Translations under genes and position numbers: made by a program
From: Sphingobacterium sp.
GTDB lineage: Bacteria > Bacteroidota > Bacteroidia > Sphingobacteriales > Sphingobacteriaceae
Length of the DNA stretch: 64,000 bases
Reading direction: 5' to 3'
Assembly (NCBI GenBank): GCA_031277685.1
Contig: JAITLV010000121.1
Coordinates: forward strand, 62,001-126,000
Notes under the pieces: generated by a model
The model's input: the letters and a program-made list of their open reading frames with translations, nothing else
What the model was told of the DNA's origin: nothing
Database searches by the model: none
Shown here: piece after piece, positions 9,212 to 17,033 of the stretch
Numbering within the stretch: position 1 is the first letter of the stretch
How the letters are laid out: the number at the start of each line of letters is the position of its first letter

Positions 9212-10126
9212 TTATAAAATTACCTCCACGGATTTTTTTAGCTGTATACCATATTTTTCTTGCAGCGATTCAAAAGCGGCTAATGTCGTCTCTTCAAAGC
9301 CTCCAATAGGTGACATGCAATCAGTCAGCAAAGTAATACGGGCAGTAATTTCTTTATCCTGTTCAAAATATTCCAATATCTGCATCGCGGATGACAAAAC
9401 ACAATGGCTTGAAGCCTGTCCCACGATATAAATAGCATCGTGAGCCCGAACTGCATCAAGCACCGCATGATTGACAAATCTATCGTCGTCATATTCGGCT
9501 TTGATAATACCATACATCTCGGTATAGGGATCTTGTCCTTTGTAGACCAATAAAGGTTTGGTCTGGCGCACAGCACTGTAAAAATAAAGCATATTGGTAA
9601 ATTGGTTTTCCAATTGAGCTCCAAAACTACCCTCCAGGCAGTGGTAAGGCCAAATACACAATTCTTTTTTACCTGTGGCTGCTAGATTTTTAAGATAGGC
9701 CAAAGATTCTTTCAAATCATCTGCTTTGGCGACAGTCCAAATCCCAGCAATCACATCTTCGTAACGGATGATGGTAAAAGGTTGGGGGTGCCTACCTTCC
9801 TTGTCCACCCACCAGTCGGCATGGAAAATCTGTAGCAGCGAATGGCAGTCAAGACTACACATCACCTGTGTCAAAGAGGCCATATTGTTGTACATCCATT
9901 GGGTCAGCCGCTGCACATCAGCTTTCGAACCAGCCACAGGAAGGCTACCGATGGATTCCATAAAATCATTCTGTACGTCAATTGCCAAAAGCAGCGTTCG
10001 TTTTTTATCGGATGAAGCCGGCAAAATCTGCTCCTGCTCCGCCAAAGACAATATGTCCGGAATACGCCCTAATTTTTCGGAAGCAATATCCTTTACAGCA
10101 ACGATCTGTTCATATCTTGTTTTCAT
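9212..10126 (-). CDS. nicotinamidase-like cysteine hydrolase (isochorismatase superfamily)
   Basis: The 304-residue sequence carries the isochorismatase/nicotinamidase signature: catalytic Asp50 in LLLAIDVQNDF, nucleophile Cys242 in GQASSHCVLSSA, and metal ligands in SLDCHSLLQIFHADW (Asp93, His95, His102), followed by IWPYHCLEGSFGAQL. Nicotinamidases convert nicotinamide to nicotinate and ammonia in the cytosol. At 304 residues it is longer than bacterial PncA (about 190-220); the extra 40 N-terminal residues and internal inserts resemble other Bacteroidota members. It is co-transcribed with nrtR and lies 118 bases behind nadE. Another amide substrate cannot be excluded. Confidence 0.82.
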   Translation of the reverse strand: MKTRYEQIVAVKDIASEKLGRIPDILSLAEQEQILPASSDKKRTLLLAIDVQNDFMESIGSLPVAGSKADVQRLTQWMYNNMASLTQVMCSLDCHSLLQIFHADWWVDKEGRHPQPFTIIRYEDVIAGIWTVAKADDLKESLAYLKNLAATGKKELCIWPYHCLEGSFGAQLENQFTNMLYFYSAVRQTKPLLVYKGQDPYTEMYGIIKAEYDDDRFVNHAVLDAVRAHDAIYIVGQASSHCVLSSAMQILEYFEQDKEITARITLLTDCMSPIGGFEETTLAAFESLQEKYGIQLKKSVEVIL

Positions 10127-10244
10127 CTTGCAGTCATTATATATGATATATCTTACTATTCATTCGATGTGGAGACATTACTCATTTAAGGTTTACTTCA
10201 CCTGTTCTTGAGAATAAAATCTTAAACATAGATTGTTACATCAA

Positions 10245-11027
10245 TCACCCTTTGAATGTTGGAATCGCAGCAAACTTATGTGCTGACTGTTGTTGACGTT
10301 TGCGGATAAGTTCATCAATTGTTGGATCTTCTGAAGTTCCTGTGAGAATAAATGCATCAATCTGTGCATAGCTCATACCTAATTCATCTTCATCCGTCTG
10401 CCCTTCCCACAATCCTGCCGATGGGCTTTTCTGTTGAATGGATTCAGGAACACCAAGGTATTTTGCCAATGTGTATACTTCCTGTTTCGTTACCAATGCC
10501 AATGGGTTCAGGTCATAAGCGCCATCACCCCATTTTGTGAAGTACCCAACTGTTGCTTCGGCCATATTGCCTGTACCGATAACAAAGCGGCTACCTAATT
10601 GCGCGAACTGATAGAGATAAGTCATACGCACGCGCGGTCGGATATTGGCTAAGCTCAGTACACGATTGGATTCCGTTGAAATAGCAGTATAAGCCTCGTT
10701 GTTAATTGTCAATGCATCTACAGCTGGCTGAATATCAAAGATATGATAGGGAAAATCAAATTTAGCAATCAGTTCCATTGCGTGCGCATAGCTCTTGCTA
10801 TTGTTCATATCACTGCCATAAGGCATCATGACCAAATGAACATCTACTTTAGCCAAGTGACATAAGCAGGCAACTACACTACAATCGATACCACCACTCA
10901 TCCCGAGAACCAGACCTTGACGGTGCGCCGAGTTCACCTGCCCCGCAATCCAAGATGCCATTTGTTGTGCATACTGTTCAACGTTTTCATCATTGATGAA
11001 AAACGGTTTTCTTAATTTATTTTCCAT
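10245..11027 (-). CDS. nadE: NH3-dependent NAD+ synthetase
   Basis: This 260-residue protein adenylates nicotinate adenine dinucleotide and amidates it with ammonia to NAD+. It has the N-type ATP pyrophosphatase P-loop SGGIDCS at residues 44-50 (canonical SGGxDS, here with Cys49), then the conserved MPYGSDMNNS and FVIGTGNMAEATVGYFTKWGDGAYDLNP blocks and SAGLWEGQTDEDELG near the C-terminus. The length matches single-domain NadE without a glutaminase domain, so it relies on free ammonia, which a co-expressed nicotinamidase would release. Its start overlaps the nadV stop by 11 bases, a sign of translational coupling. Confidence 0.93.
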   Translation of the reverse strand: MENKLRKPFFINDENVEQYAQQMASWIAGQVNSAHRQGLVLGMSGGIDCSVVACLCHLAKVDVHLVMMPYGSDMNNSKSYAHAMELIAKFDFPYHIFDIQPAVDALTINNEAYTAISTESNRVLSLANIRPRVRMTYLYQFAQLGSRFVIGTGNMAEATVGYFTKWGDGAYDLNPLALVTKQEVYTLAKYLGVPESIQQKSPSAGLWEGQTDEDELGMSYAQIDAFILTGTSEDPTIDELIRKRQQQSAHKFAAIPTFKG

Positions 11028-12525
11028 AGACTCGAATTGATTCTGTTTTCAATCTGTTTCTTATTTCATTAAAGTTATCTGTGCTGCTGAATATACCATT
11101 CGCATAACATTCTTTGAGCAAATTATTATCTTTCAATAGCGCAACGGTGGTTGGATTAAGATCGTCGATCAGGTGAAAATCGTTATTCTCAAATACAACA
11201 GCTACAATTCCCCGCTGGGATTTCTTAAAATTTCCGGTGTCTGTTGCAGGCCTTTTCTGGATCGCTTTAAACTGACCGTCGACAATTTCCGCTGTTCCCT
11301 TTAAGGCAAAGCCAAAAGTATCGCGTGTCACATACTGATACGTATATGATCCTATGCCCAGAATCACATTGGTTGATGCAAATCCCTTATCCATTAAGCC
11401 TTGACAGATCTTTTCTGCACGCTCCACTGTAATGGAATCACCATACACAACACCGATATGAGTATCAAGCTCCCTAAAGCCTTTTGCATTGATCGTACCC
11501 CCAAAAAGCTCAAATAAACGTTCGACAATACCCTTTTGAACAGTTTGGAGATCCGCTTCCTGGTCCCCGCAGATAATCTTGACAGGATCACCACTATCGG
11601 GTCGAATAACCACTTTCCCATCTCTTGCCAGGATAAGATCTTTCAGTTGCGGCAATACATGGTCTACCACATGCCATAGATCATAGGTATCGGATACGAT
11701 AGAGATATTTCCACTTGGATATACCTCAGTAATTAAATGCTGGAAAGCTTCAAGCTCCCGTTCCCCATAAGAGCACATCACACTATGTTCTGTCGAAGGC
11801 GTGTACATCATCACATCCCCTGTTGCCCCATAATACGTTTTAAGATATTCTCTGACGGAAAGCGTTGCAGAAACACCGAAGCTAAGTAAATGTCCACCCG
11901 CGGTGCGATAAGCTGTTTCTGGAGCCCCCATACCCCGCATGGAAAAATCTCCTGCTTGCGTAAATACCTTATTGACATCTCCTGTTTTTTCGGCAAAACC
12001 GGTCAGTAACCTTTGATATTGATCAGCAATCGTTGCTGCTGTCATCGGAGACCAAATATAGGCCGAGAGTTGTGTTTCAAGATACCCAGGCAGCCAAAAG
12101 AAATCAGGATGCGTATTCTCAATCGTAAACATCGGAACACCTATGGGTACTAAGCTTCCTTCTTTCAAGGCCTTTACCCTAATGGGCAGATAACCTAGTC
12201 GATGTAAATCACGTATATGCTGTGACTGATGTGTCGTAGCAAAATTAGCATTGGTTTTCGCAAACACTTCACGGATAGCTTCTTCATAGTCTGCAACAAC
12301 AGTATCCTCGGGCTGGGCGAAAAAATAGTCATTAAAAGAATTCGTCAGCTCGGCCAGGGCTCCTTGTAGACCAAAAAAGACCACATGACTTATTCCTGCT
12401 ATCCGAGACATCCGGGGAGTCCAGGTTTCGTACACCCATTCCGTATGTACCGGATACTGATCCTTATGGCACAATTTATAACCGTCTGTCCAGAGAATCG
12501 GATTTTTGCTCATTGCTCTACACAT
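11017..12525 (-). CDS. nadV: nicotinamide phosphoribosyltransferase
   Basis: A 502-residue NAMPT/NadV enzyme, joining nicotinamide and PRPP to form NMN. Using the ATG at 12525, the catalytic His falls at 247 (PSTEHSV) and the PRPP-binding Asp at 313 (IRPDSGDP), the same positions as in human NAMPT. The GIGSYTYQYVTRDTFGFALK region is also conserved. A second start at 12513 (MSKNP) would remove four residues and leave a 4-base gap to the prs-like stop instead of an 8-base overlap; I cannot decide. The gene sits between prs-like, which can supply PRPP, and nadE. It gives a direct nicotinamide-to-NMN route beside the deamidating route. Confidence 0.93.
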   Translation of the reverse strand: MCRAMSKNPILWTDGYKLCHKDQYPVHTEWVYETWTPRMSRIAGISHVVFFGLQGALAELTNSFNDYFFAQPEDTVVADYEEAIREVFAKTNANFATTHQSQHIRDLHRLGYLPIRVKALKEGSLVPIGVPMFTIENTHPDFFWLPGYLETQLSAYIWSPMTAATIADQYQRLLTGFAEKTGDVNKVFTQAGDFSMRGMGAPETAYRTAGGHLLSFGVSATLSVREYLKTYYGATGDVMMYTPSTEHSVMCSYGERELEAFQHLITEVYPSGNISIVSDTYDLWHVVDHVLPQLKDLILARDGKVVIRPDSGDPVKIICGDQEADLQTVQKGIVERLFELFGGTINAKGFRELDTHIGVVYGDSITVERAEKICQGLMDKGFASTNVILGIGSYTYQYVTRDTFGFALKGTAEIVDGQFKAIQKRPATDTGNFKKSQRGIVAVVFENNDFHLIDDLNPTTVALLKDNNLLKECYANGIFSSTDNFNEIRNRLKTESIRVYGK

Positions 12526-13327
12526 AGCTTTCAGTTGTTAAGTTGATATAATTTAATTTTGGATGTGTTGTATTCATCATAGAGTCTGTTGTAAACACCC
12601 GGTCAATCGGCGAGTCCTCATTCAGCAGAGCGCCCTTAAAAATCCTTGGCTCACAATGTGTCACCAATAAATAAATCTCGCTGGCTCCCATCTCCTTCAG
12701 TATATTACCTGCCCACAAAAAAGTACCGCCTGCTGAACATAAATCATCGACAATAATGCATTTGACACCTGCCATCATATCGCCAGTTTTTAACTCCATT
12801 GCCTCAATACGACCAGTTTGTGGATTTCTCTTTTTCTCAAAAACACAGACATTTTGGTAACCACTATTTAAATAACGTGCCGCAGCCCCTTTATCTGGAA
12901 AAACAATGCGATCGTTGTCTGAAAATTGAAGTTTTTCCATCAGTTGCGGAAGCCAATCAAGTGCCGGATAGATTGCAGTACTATTTTCCAATAAGCTTAA
13001 GGTCGTTTCCGAATGTGGTTCAACAACATAAACTTGATCGAAATGCAGATTATTAATAAATGCCGCCACATATTTCAAGGTAAACAGATCACCATCAATT
13101 TTGCGATCCATTCGACTATAAGGCATATAACGAATCAACAATCTACAGCTTGCCTCGGCCTCGTCAAGTCTATTCTTAACAAAAAACAAACGGATCAAAT
13201 CGCCATCTTCCTGATAAGTAAACTCTAGAAGATTATCTGCCGCGATCAACTGATCAAAATCTTTCACTTTGGTTTCCCCATTTGGAAACTGTTCGGTGAT
13301 TATCTGCTGTTTATTTAATACAATCAT
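12518..13327 (-). CDS. divergent ribose-phosphate pyrophosphokinase (PRPP synthase-like)
   Basis: I start at the ATG at 13327 (MIVLNKQQI), because the longer frame from 13393 would run back through the operator and promoter. The 270-residue product keeps the PRPP-synthase landmarks MPYSRMDRK (ATP/ribose-phosphate loop), EKKRNPQTG (flexible loop) and the PRPP-binding motif CIIVDDLCSAGGTF. It is shorter than housekeeping Prs (about 310-320) and lacks a good match to the DLHxxQIQGFF block, reading VEPHSETTLSLL there. It is probably a dedicated PRPP supplier for NadV. Prs-NadV pairs also occur in some phages and bacteria. It is first in the NAD operon. Confidence 0.85.
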   Translation of the reverse strand: MIVLNKQQIITEQFPNGETKVKDFDQLIAADNLLEFTYQEDGDLIRLFFVKNRLDEAEASCRLLIRYMPYSRMDRKIDGDLFTLKYVAAFINNLHFDQVYVVEPHSETTLSLLENSTAIYPALDWLPQLMEKLQFSDNDRIVFPDKGAAARYLNSGYQNVCVFEKKRNPQTGRIEAMELKTGDMMAGVKCIIVDDLCSAGGTFLWAGNILKEMGASEIYLLVTHCEPRIFKGALLNEDSPIDRVFTTDSMMNTTHPKLNYINLTTESYV

Positions 13328-13352
13328 AGTTTTGTGTTTTACCTCACTTCTA

Positions 13353-13371
13353 TTGAGTACTTTATACTCAA
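13353..13371. promoter_or_regulatory. candidate NrtR operator O1
   Basis: The perfect inverted repeat TTGAGTA-CTTTA-TACTCAA lies 25 bases upstream of the prs-like start. It directly abuts the -7 element (13372-13379) on the downstream side, so it covers the predicted transcription start. A repressor bound here would block initiation. Assignment to NrtR is inferred from the operon content and the nearby nrtR gene. Confidence 0.78.
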
Positions 13372-13402
13372 CAAAGATGGTTATTATTTTCATTTAAACA
13401 AA
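13372..13402 (-). promoter_or_regulatory. Bacteroidota-type promoter of the NAD operon
   Basis: Read on the minus strand, a -33 TTTG (13402-13399) is followed by exactly 19 bases and then CATCTTTG (13379-13372), a 7/8 match to the Bacteroidota -7 consensus TAnnTTTG. Transcription would start near 13366, inside operator O1. Confidence 0.65.
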
Positions 13403-13407
13403 GAACA

Positions 13408-13426
13408 TTGAGTACTTTTTACTCAA
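13408..13426. promoter_or_regulatory. candidate NrtR operator O2
   Basis: A second perfect inverted repeat, TTGAGTA-CTTTT-TACTCAA, differs from O1 only in one spacer base. It lies 5 bases upstream of the -33 element and exactly 55 bp from O1. Together the two sites bracket the promoter, which suggests cooperative binding or a short loop. Confidence 0.78.
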
Positions 13427-13716
13427 TAAATTCAAATAAAATCACAAAGCGCTGATTATAAACAAAATATTTCTTTCAATAAAAACATCCAATTAATTAA
13501 AAATGTCAAATCCCCCCGTCTTAAAATCTTTCAGCTACACCGATGATACCTGTAATTTACTGAAGATAAAAGCAATAAAATTATACAGAAAACATCAGAA
13601 AATTAGCTGAATACAGGGATAGTATCTTTGATTTAAAACCTGATCTTTGTCTTTATGACAAACAGTCCAAACGGATTGATGCATAGATTTGCGAACGATA
13701 AGAATAGAATATTCCC
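13427..13716. other. AT-rich intergenic region between NAD operon and the plus-strand pair
   Basis: This 290-base stretch holds no open frame of note. The only signal I see is TATCTTTG at 13623-13630, a full match to the TAnnTTTG -7 element on the plus strand, 86 bases before the next start codon. No convincing -33 TTTG lies at the usual distance, and no further copy of the NrtR palindrome is present. Confidence 0.5.
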
Positions 13717-14211
13717 ATGAATGTATTAAATTTAATCAAGCAGGATCTTGAAATCATTTTACAAACCGAATATCAGGATATCGTACAACTTGTCGACGAT
13801 TATCAGGACGTTTCGATTGGTGAGCAAAATCAGGAAGCTTTATATGCCTACAATTTGCTCTATATGAATATACACTCCTTATCAGAACAGGAATACCTTG
13901 ATGCTTTTCATCGATTGGGTGAAAAATATCCAAATTATGGTCTTGCAGGAGATAATGACCACAACAATTCAATCGCTGAGCTCGCAAGATTGAAATATGC
14001 GCTCAATCAACTGTGTTTACAGACCAAAGAGGGACAATATTTACTACAACTCAAGCTTGACAGCATTGACCTGGACACACAAGTCTACCATAAAATGCTT
14101 GAATTGTCAACGAATCCAGCTATTCAAATTGAAATCGACCGACTGGAATCTGATTCTTTTAAACTAACGGAAGAAATCAATGCTTTTCTGGCCCAATATG
14201 ATGATGAATAA
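13717..14211 (+). CDS. hypothetical cytosolic protein
   Basis: A 164-residue acidic, mostly helical protein without signal peptide or membrane segment. Notable stretches are ILQTEYQDIVQLVDDYQDV near the start and YPNYGLAGDNDHNNSIAELARLKYALNQL in the middle. I do not recognise a family. Its stop overlaps the next gene in an ATGAATAA arrangement, so the two are translationally coupled and presumably work together. Confidence 0.7.
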   Translation: MNVLNLIKQDLEIILQTEYQDIVQLVDDYQDVSIGEQNQEALYAYNLLYMNIHSLSEQEYLDAFHRLGEKYPNYGLAGDNDHNNSIAELARLKYALNQLCLQTKEGQYLLQLKLDSIDLDTQVYHKMLELSTNPAIQIEIDRLESDSFKLTEEINAFLAQYDDE

Positions 14212-15160
14212 ACAATACATGATCCAAAAATCAATGGTATTATTCCGATGGTATATATACAGCTTTTTAATTATTTTTTGTCTATTATTTGTCTCTAAAA
14301 ATACAAAGGCGGCATTTACACAACAGGCTCAACAATCCGAATTCAGCCCCTATTCGATCAGTGATACGGGACATCTACATTATAATTTGCAGGTAAATGA
14401 CAGCAGCTTCCTGGCTATCGAACTCAATCTCCATCACTTATTTCCTTACACAACGGTTGAGAGCCTTCGTTTGAAGCGATACGAATTAACCCCTACTGAT
14501 CTTAACATAGCTAGCTACGGGAGCGTTCCAATTTCTGTCCGCTATCAGCTCATCAATGGTGAACTCAAGATTTCGGATAGTACAAACTGGCCAGGTAATC
14601 TTACATTAACCAGCGATTTGTTCACCTTGAGCTTTATTAGGAAACTGACATCACTATTTGCTACAAACGATTTAAATCAATTGAAACAACTTACCTGGCA
14701 AGCCATACCGAAAGAAAATATACTCTTGTTTTTAAGCCAGTTAAATGACTTTTCCAGTGTAGAGGAATTTAGTTACAATGCAATCCACAATATTTTAGCC
14801 AGTAAAAACTATGCTGTTGCAAAGTTTTTCTACACTTCATTTCTAACAGGGAACAAACAATTTAACGATTTCGAATTACTAAAAATAGCCATCGAACAGG
14901 CTGATATAGATTTTATACGAAATACATCCTTAAACAGTTTAAATATATTAGGGGTGGACGAAGTTAAATTTGACTATTACTTTACGCAATGTACTTTGCT
15001 TGGCAAAGCTATACAATTAAAAAACAAGGCCATTGTAAGCTATCTTTTGGATCGTGGTGCTTTGACAGAAAAAGTTTACAAAGACCAATCAGAAACACTG
15101 TCTGCGCTTCAGCTTGCACAAAAGCTAAAAGCAAAGAAACTATTTAATCTTTTTAAATAG
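14204..15160 (+). CDS. secreted or membrane-anchored protein with ankyrin-like C-terminus
   Basis: I place the start at 14204, overlapping the previous stop by 8 bases; an in-frame ATG also occurs at 14180. The 318-residue product has an N-terminal hydrophobic segment (WYIYSFLIIFCLLFVSKNTKAAF), either a signal peptide or an anchor. A beta-rich middle follows. The last 120 residues (NYAVAKFFYTSF, LLKIAIEQADIDFIR, LLGKAIQLKNKAIVSYLLDRGA) resemble degenerate ankyrin repeats. No family recognised. Coupling to the preceding gene suggests an interacting pair; a toxin/immunity or envelope role is possible but unsupported. Confidence 0.65.
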   Translation: MNKQYMIQKSMVLFRWYIYSFLIIFCLLFVSKNTKAAFTQQAQQSEFSPYSISDTGHLHYNLQVNDSSFLAIELNLHHLFPYTTVESLRLKRYELTPTDLNIASYGSVPISVRYQLINGELKISDSTNWPGNLTLTSDLFTLSFIRKLTSLFATNDLNQLKQLTWQAIPKENILLFLSQLNDFSSVEEFSYNAIHNILASKNYAVAKFFYTSFLTGNKQFNDFELLKIAIEQADIDFIRNTSLNSLNILGVDEVKFDYYFTQCTLLGKAIQLKNKAIVSYLLDRGALTEKVYKDQSETLSALQLAQKLKAKKLFNLFK

Positions 15161-15323
15161 CGTAATGAAAATTCATCATTTCAGTATACTAACACCCACG
15201 GAAATCACGTTATCAAAAACAAAACTATGTATCTAAACCCGTATATTTCGCTAGCTTACGATCACGTTGTTGAATTAAACGGGGATAATAGGCCTTAGGA
15301 TCATATTTTTAACGCTTTAACCC

Positions 15324-16001
15324 ATGAAAAAAATAGCTTTATTTACCTTACTCCTTATTTGTAGCTTACTGCTCGGAGGCGCTTATTTCCAGTTAAATGA
15401 AACGAAGGCTAAAACGAGACCTAGTGAAAAAAGTAACATTGATCGGGCCATACTACCGGTATTGAAAGATGGAGACATGATTTTTCAGTCGTCAATCTCT
15501 CCTCAGTGTAAAGCTGTGCAATTGGCGACTCACTCACCTTATTCCCACTGTGGTCTGATTTTTCATGAGCAAGGAAAACCTTATGTGCTGGAAGCACTAC
15601 AACCAGTGACCGTAACTAGCCTGACAGATTGGATCGCAAGAGGAAAGAATAAACACTATGTGATCAAACGACTTAAAAACGCTGATAAAATACTTTCCAC
15701 CTCGGTGTTGGCAAAAATGAAGAAGATCGGTGAAGAATTCCGGGGAAAAGATTATGACGCCACTTTTGAATGGTCAGACAACAGAATTTATTGTTCAGAA
15801 TTGATCTGGAAAATCTACCAACGTGGTGCTGGAGTTCAAGTCGGTAAGTTAGAAAAATTAAAAGATTTTGATCTGAGCAGCGCCGAGGTCAAAAGTAAAC
15901 TAAAAGAACGCTACGGTAATCAAATTCCTTTGGAAGAGACAGTTATTTCACCAGCGTCGATTTTTAATAGTGATATTTTAACAACGGTAACAAGTAACTA
16001 G
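15324..16001 (+). CDS. YiiX-like permuted NlpC/P60 cysteine hydrolase
   Basis: A 225-residue exported protein with an N-terminal hydrophobic signal or anchor (KKIALFTLLLICSLLLGGAYF). The order of active-site residues is that of circularly permuted papain-like enzymes of the YiiX/YebB type: His75 in HSPYSHCGLIF and Glu90 in YVLEAL come first, then Cys157 in RIYCSELIW. The GDMIFQ start of the domain is typical. Substrates of this family are poorly known; peptidoglycan peptides or lipids have been proposed. It stands alone, convergent with the sugar-acid operon. Confidence 0.85.
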   Translation: MKKIALFTLLLICSLLLGGAYFQLNETKAKTRPSEKSNIDRAILPVLKDGDMIFQSSISPQCKAVQLATHSPYSHCGLIFHEQGKPYVLEALQPVTVTSLTDWIARGKNKHYVIKRLKNADKILSTSVLAKMKKIGEEFRGKDYDATFEWSDNRIYCSELIWKIYQRGAGVQVGKLEKLKDFDLSSAEVKSKLKERYGNQIPLEETVISPASIFNSDILTTVTSN

Positions 16002-16037
16002 AGACTTGCAAACAGATTTACGATCTCCCCTCATTAT

Positions 16038-17033
16038 TTATTTTTTTAGTTTAACTGAAGCACCCTCAGCTAGTTTACTCTGTTCAGCGGCATCAATAAA
16101 TGCACATATTGCCAAGGTTTCCTTCTCATCAACTGGACTTACCTCTGTCAGAAAAAAGGGAAGTATATGATCCAACAAAGGACCATACCCCATGAACTGC
16201 CCCAAATGAATGATTTGATCTTTCAAAAAAACTGTCCCTCCAAAATCATCCTTGCCTGTACGAATACCGCGAACTGAGGCAATCCTACCATCGTCCCATT
16301 GACCGATGTACATTGAGGTTCCTTGTTCCTGTACCGTTCGAACCGTTGTACAATCAGGTCCCATTAAAGCAAACAACATTTCCACCCCATGAATTCCGTA
16401 CCAATATAGATCTTTGTGTGAAGGATCCGTCACTGCAGGACTATACACATCTGCACCTATGACTTTATTTTTATCAATATCCTGCAAGCCGACAATATAA
16501 CGTAGTGAACTTGACGAGAAAACAGGACATCGGTGTACCCGGGCAGCAGCCATGATTTTTAGTGCATCCTCATACGAATTGGCAATAGGTTTATCTATAA
16601 ATAAAGGTTTTCTGGCCTGAATTACTTCAAGGGCCTGTTGTAAATGCAAGTTACCATCGTTGGTTTCCAAAAACACATAATCAACCTGTTTGAGCAACTG
16701 TTCAATACTGGAAACAATCGAGACACCATAAGACTGGATTTCAGTGGTGAACTTAGGAATGCGTTCCATACTAAGGCCAATTGTTTTACTCCCATAGGGA
16801 TAGGCCGCAACCACCGAAAATTGCCCATATAGACTATCTGAGGTGGCCGTATTAATTGCTTTGGTAAACGCAATTGCGTGCGTACTGTCTAATCCAATAA
16901 TCCCAATTTTTTTCTTGTCTCGTGTAAGCGATATGGGATCAACATGAAGTGGCGAAAGTATCGCTTTCGTAGGAAAGGATACTCCCAAAGTAAGTACCGA
17001 AAGTAAAAAGTTCTTCCTATCCATTAGACTCAT
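16038..17033 (-). CDS. Gfo/Idh/MocA-family oxidoreductase, exported form
   Basis: A 331-residue NAD(P)-type sugar oxidoreductase. The Rossmann start is KKIGIIGLDSTHA (a changed GxGxxG), and the usual EKP motif is FIDKP around residue 143. It begins MDRKNFLLSVLTLGVSFPTKA, a signal-like sequence preceded by an optional MSL; the ATG at 17024 is an alternative start. The start overlaps the M20 gene by up to 17 bases. It is last in the seven-gene catabolic operon. Exported Gfo/Idh proteins are common in Bacteroidota saccharide loci. The substrate is unknown, and the weak dinucleotide motif leaves activity uncertain. Confidence 0.82.
   Translation of the reverse strand: MSLMDRKNFLLSVLTLGVSFPTKAILSPLHVDPISLTRDKKKIGIIGLDSTHAIAFTKAINTATSDSLYGQFSVVAAYPYGSKTIGLSMERIPKFTTEIQSYGVSIVSSIEQLLKQVDYVFLETNDGNLHLQQALEVIQARKPLFIDKPIANSYEDALKIMAAARVHRCPVFSSSSLRYIVGLQDIDKNKVIGADVYSPAVTDPSHKDLYWYGIHGVEMLFALMGPDCTTVRTVQEQGTSMYIGQWDDGRIASVRGIRTGKDDFGGTVFLKDQIIHLGQFMGYGPLLDHILPFFLTEVSPVDEKETLAICAFIDAAEQSKLAEGASVKLKK

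Noticed and set aside
9768..10211. Plus-strand open frame of 147 codons
   Set aside because: Antisense to the nicotinamidase-like gene, which has all active-site motifs; no start signal or family match.
10127..10244. Possible NrtR box between nadE and the nicotinamidase-like gene
   Set aside because: Only separate half-site fragments (TGAGTA, TTCTCAA) occur; they do not form the TTGAGTA-N5-TACTCAA palindrome.
15182..15191. GTATAC in the gap before the YiiX-like gene
   Set aside because: Single core without the TTTTGTATACAA flanks or a second site; the gene has no link to the sugar regulon.
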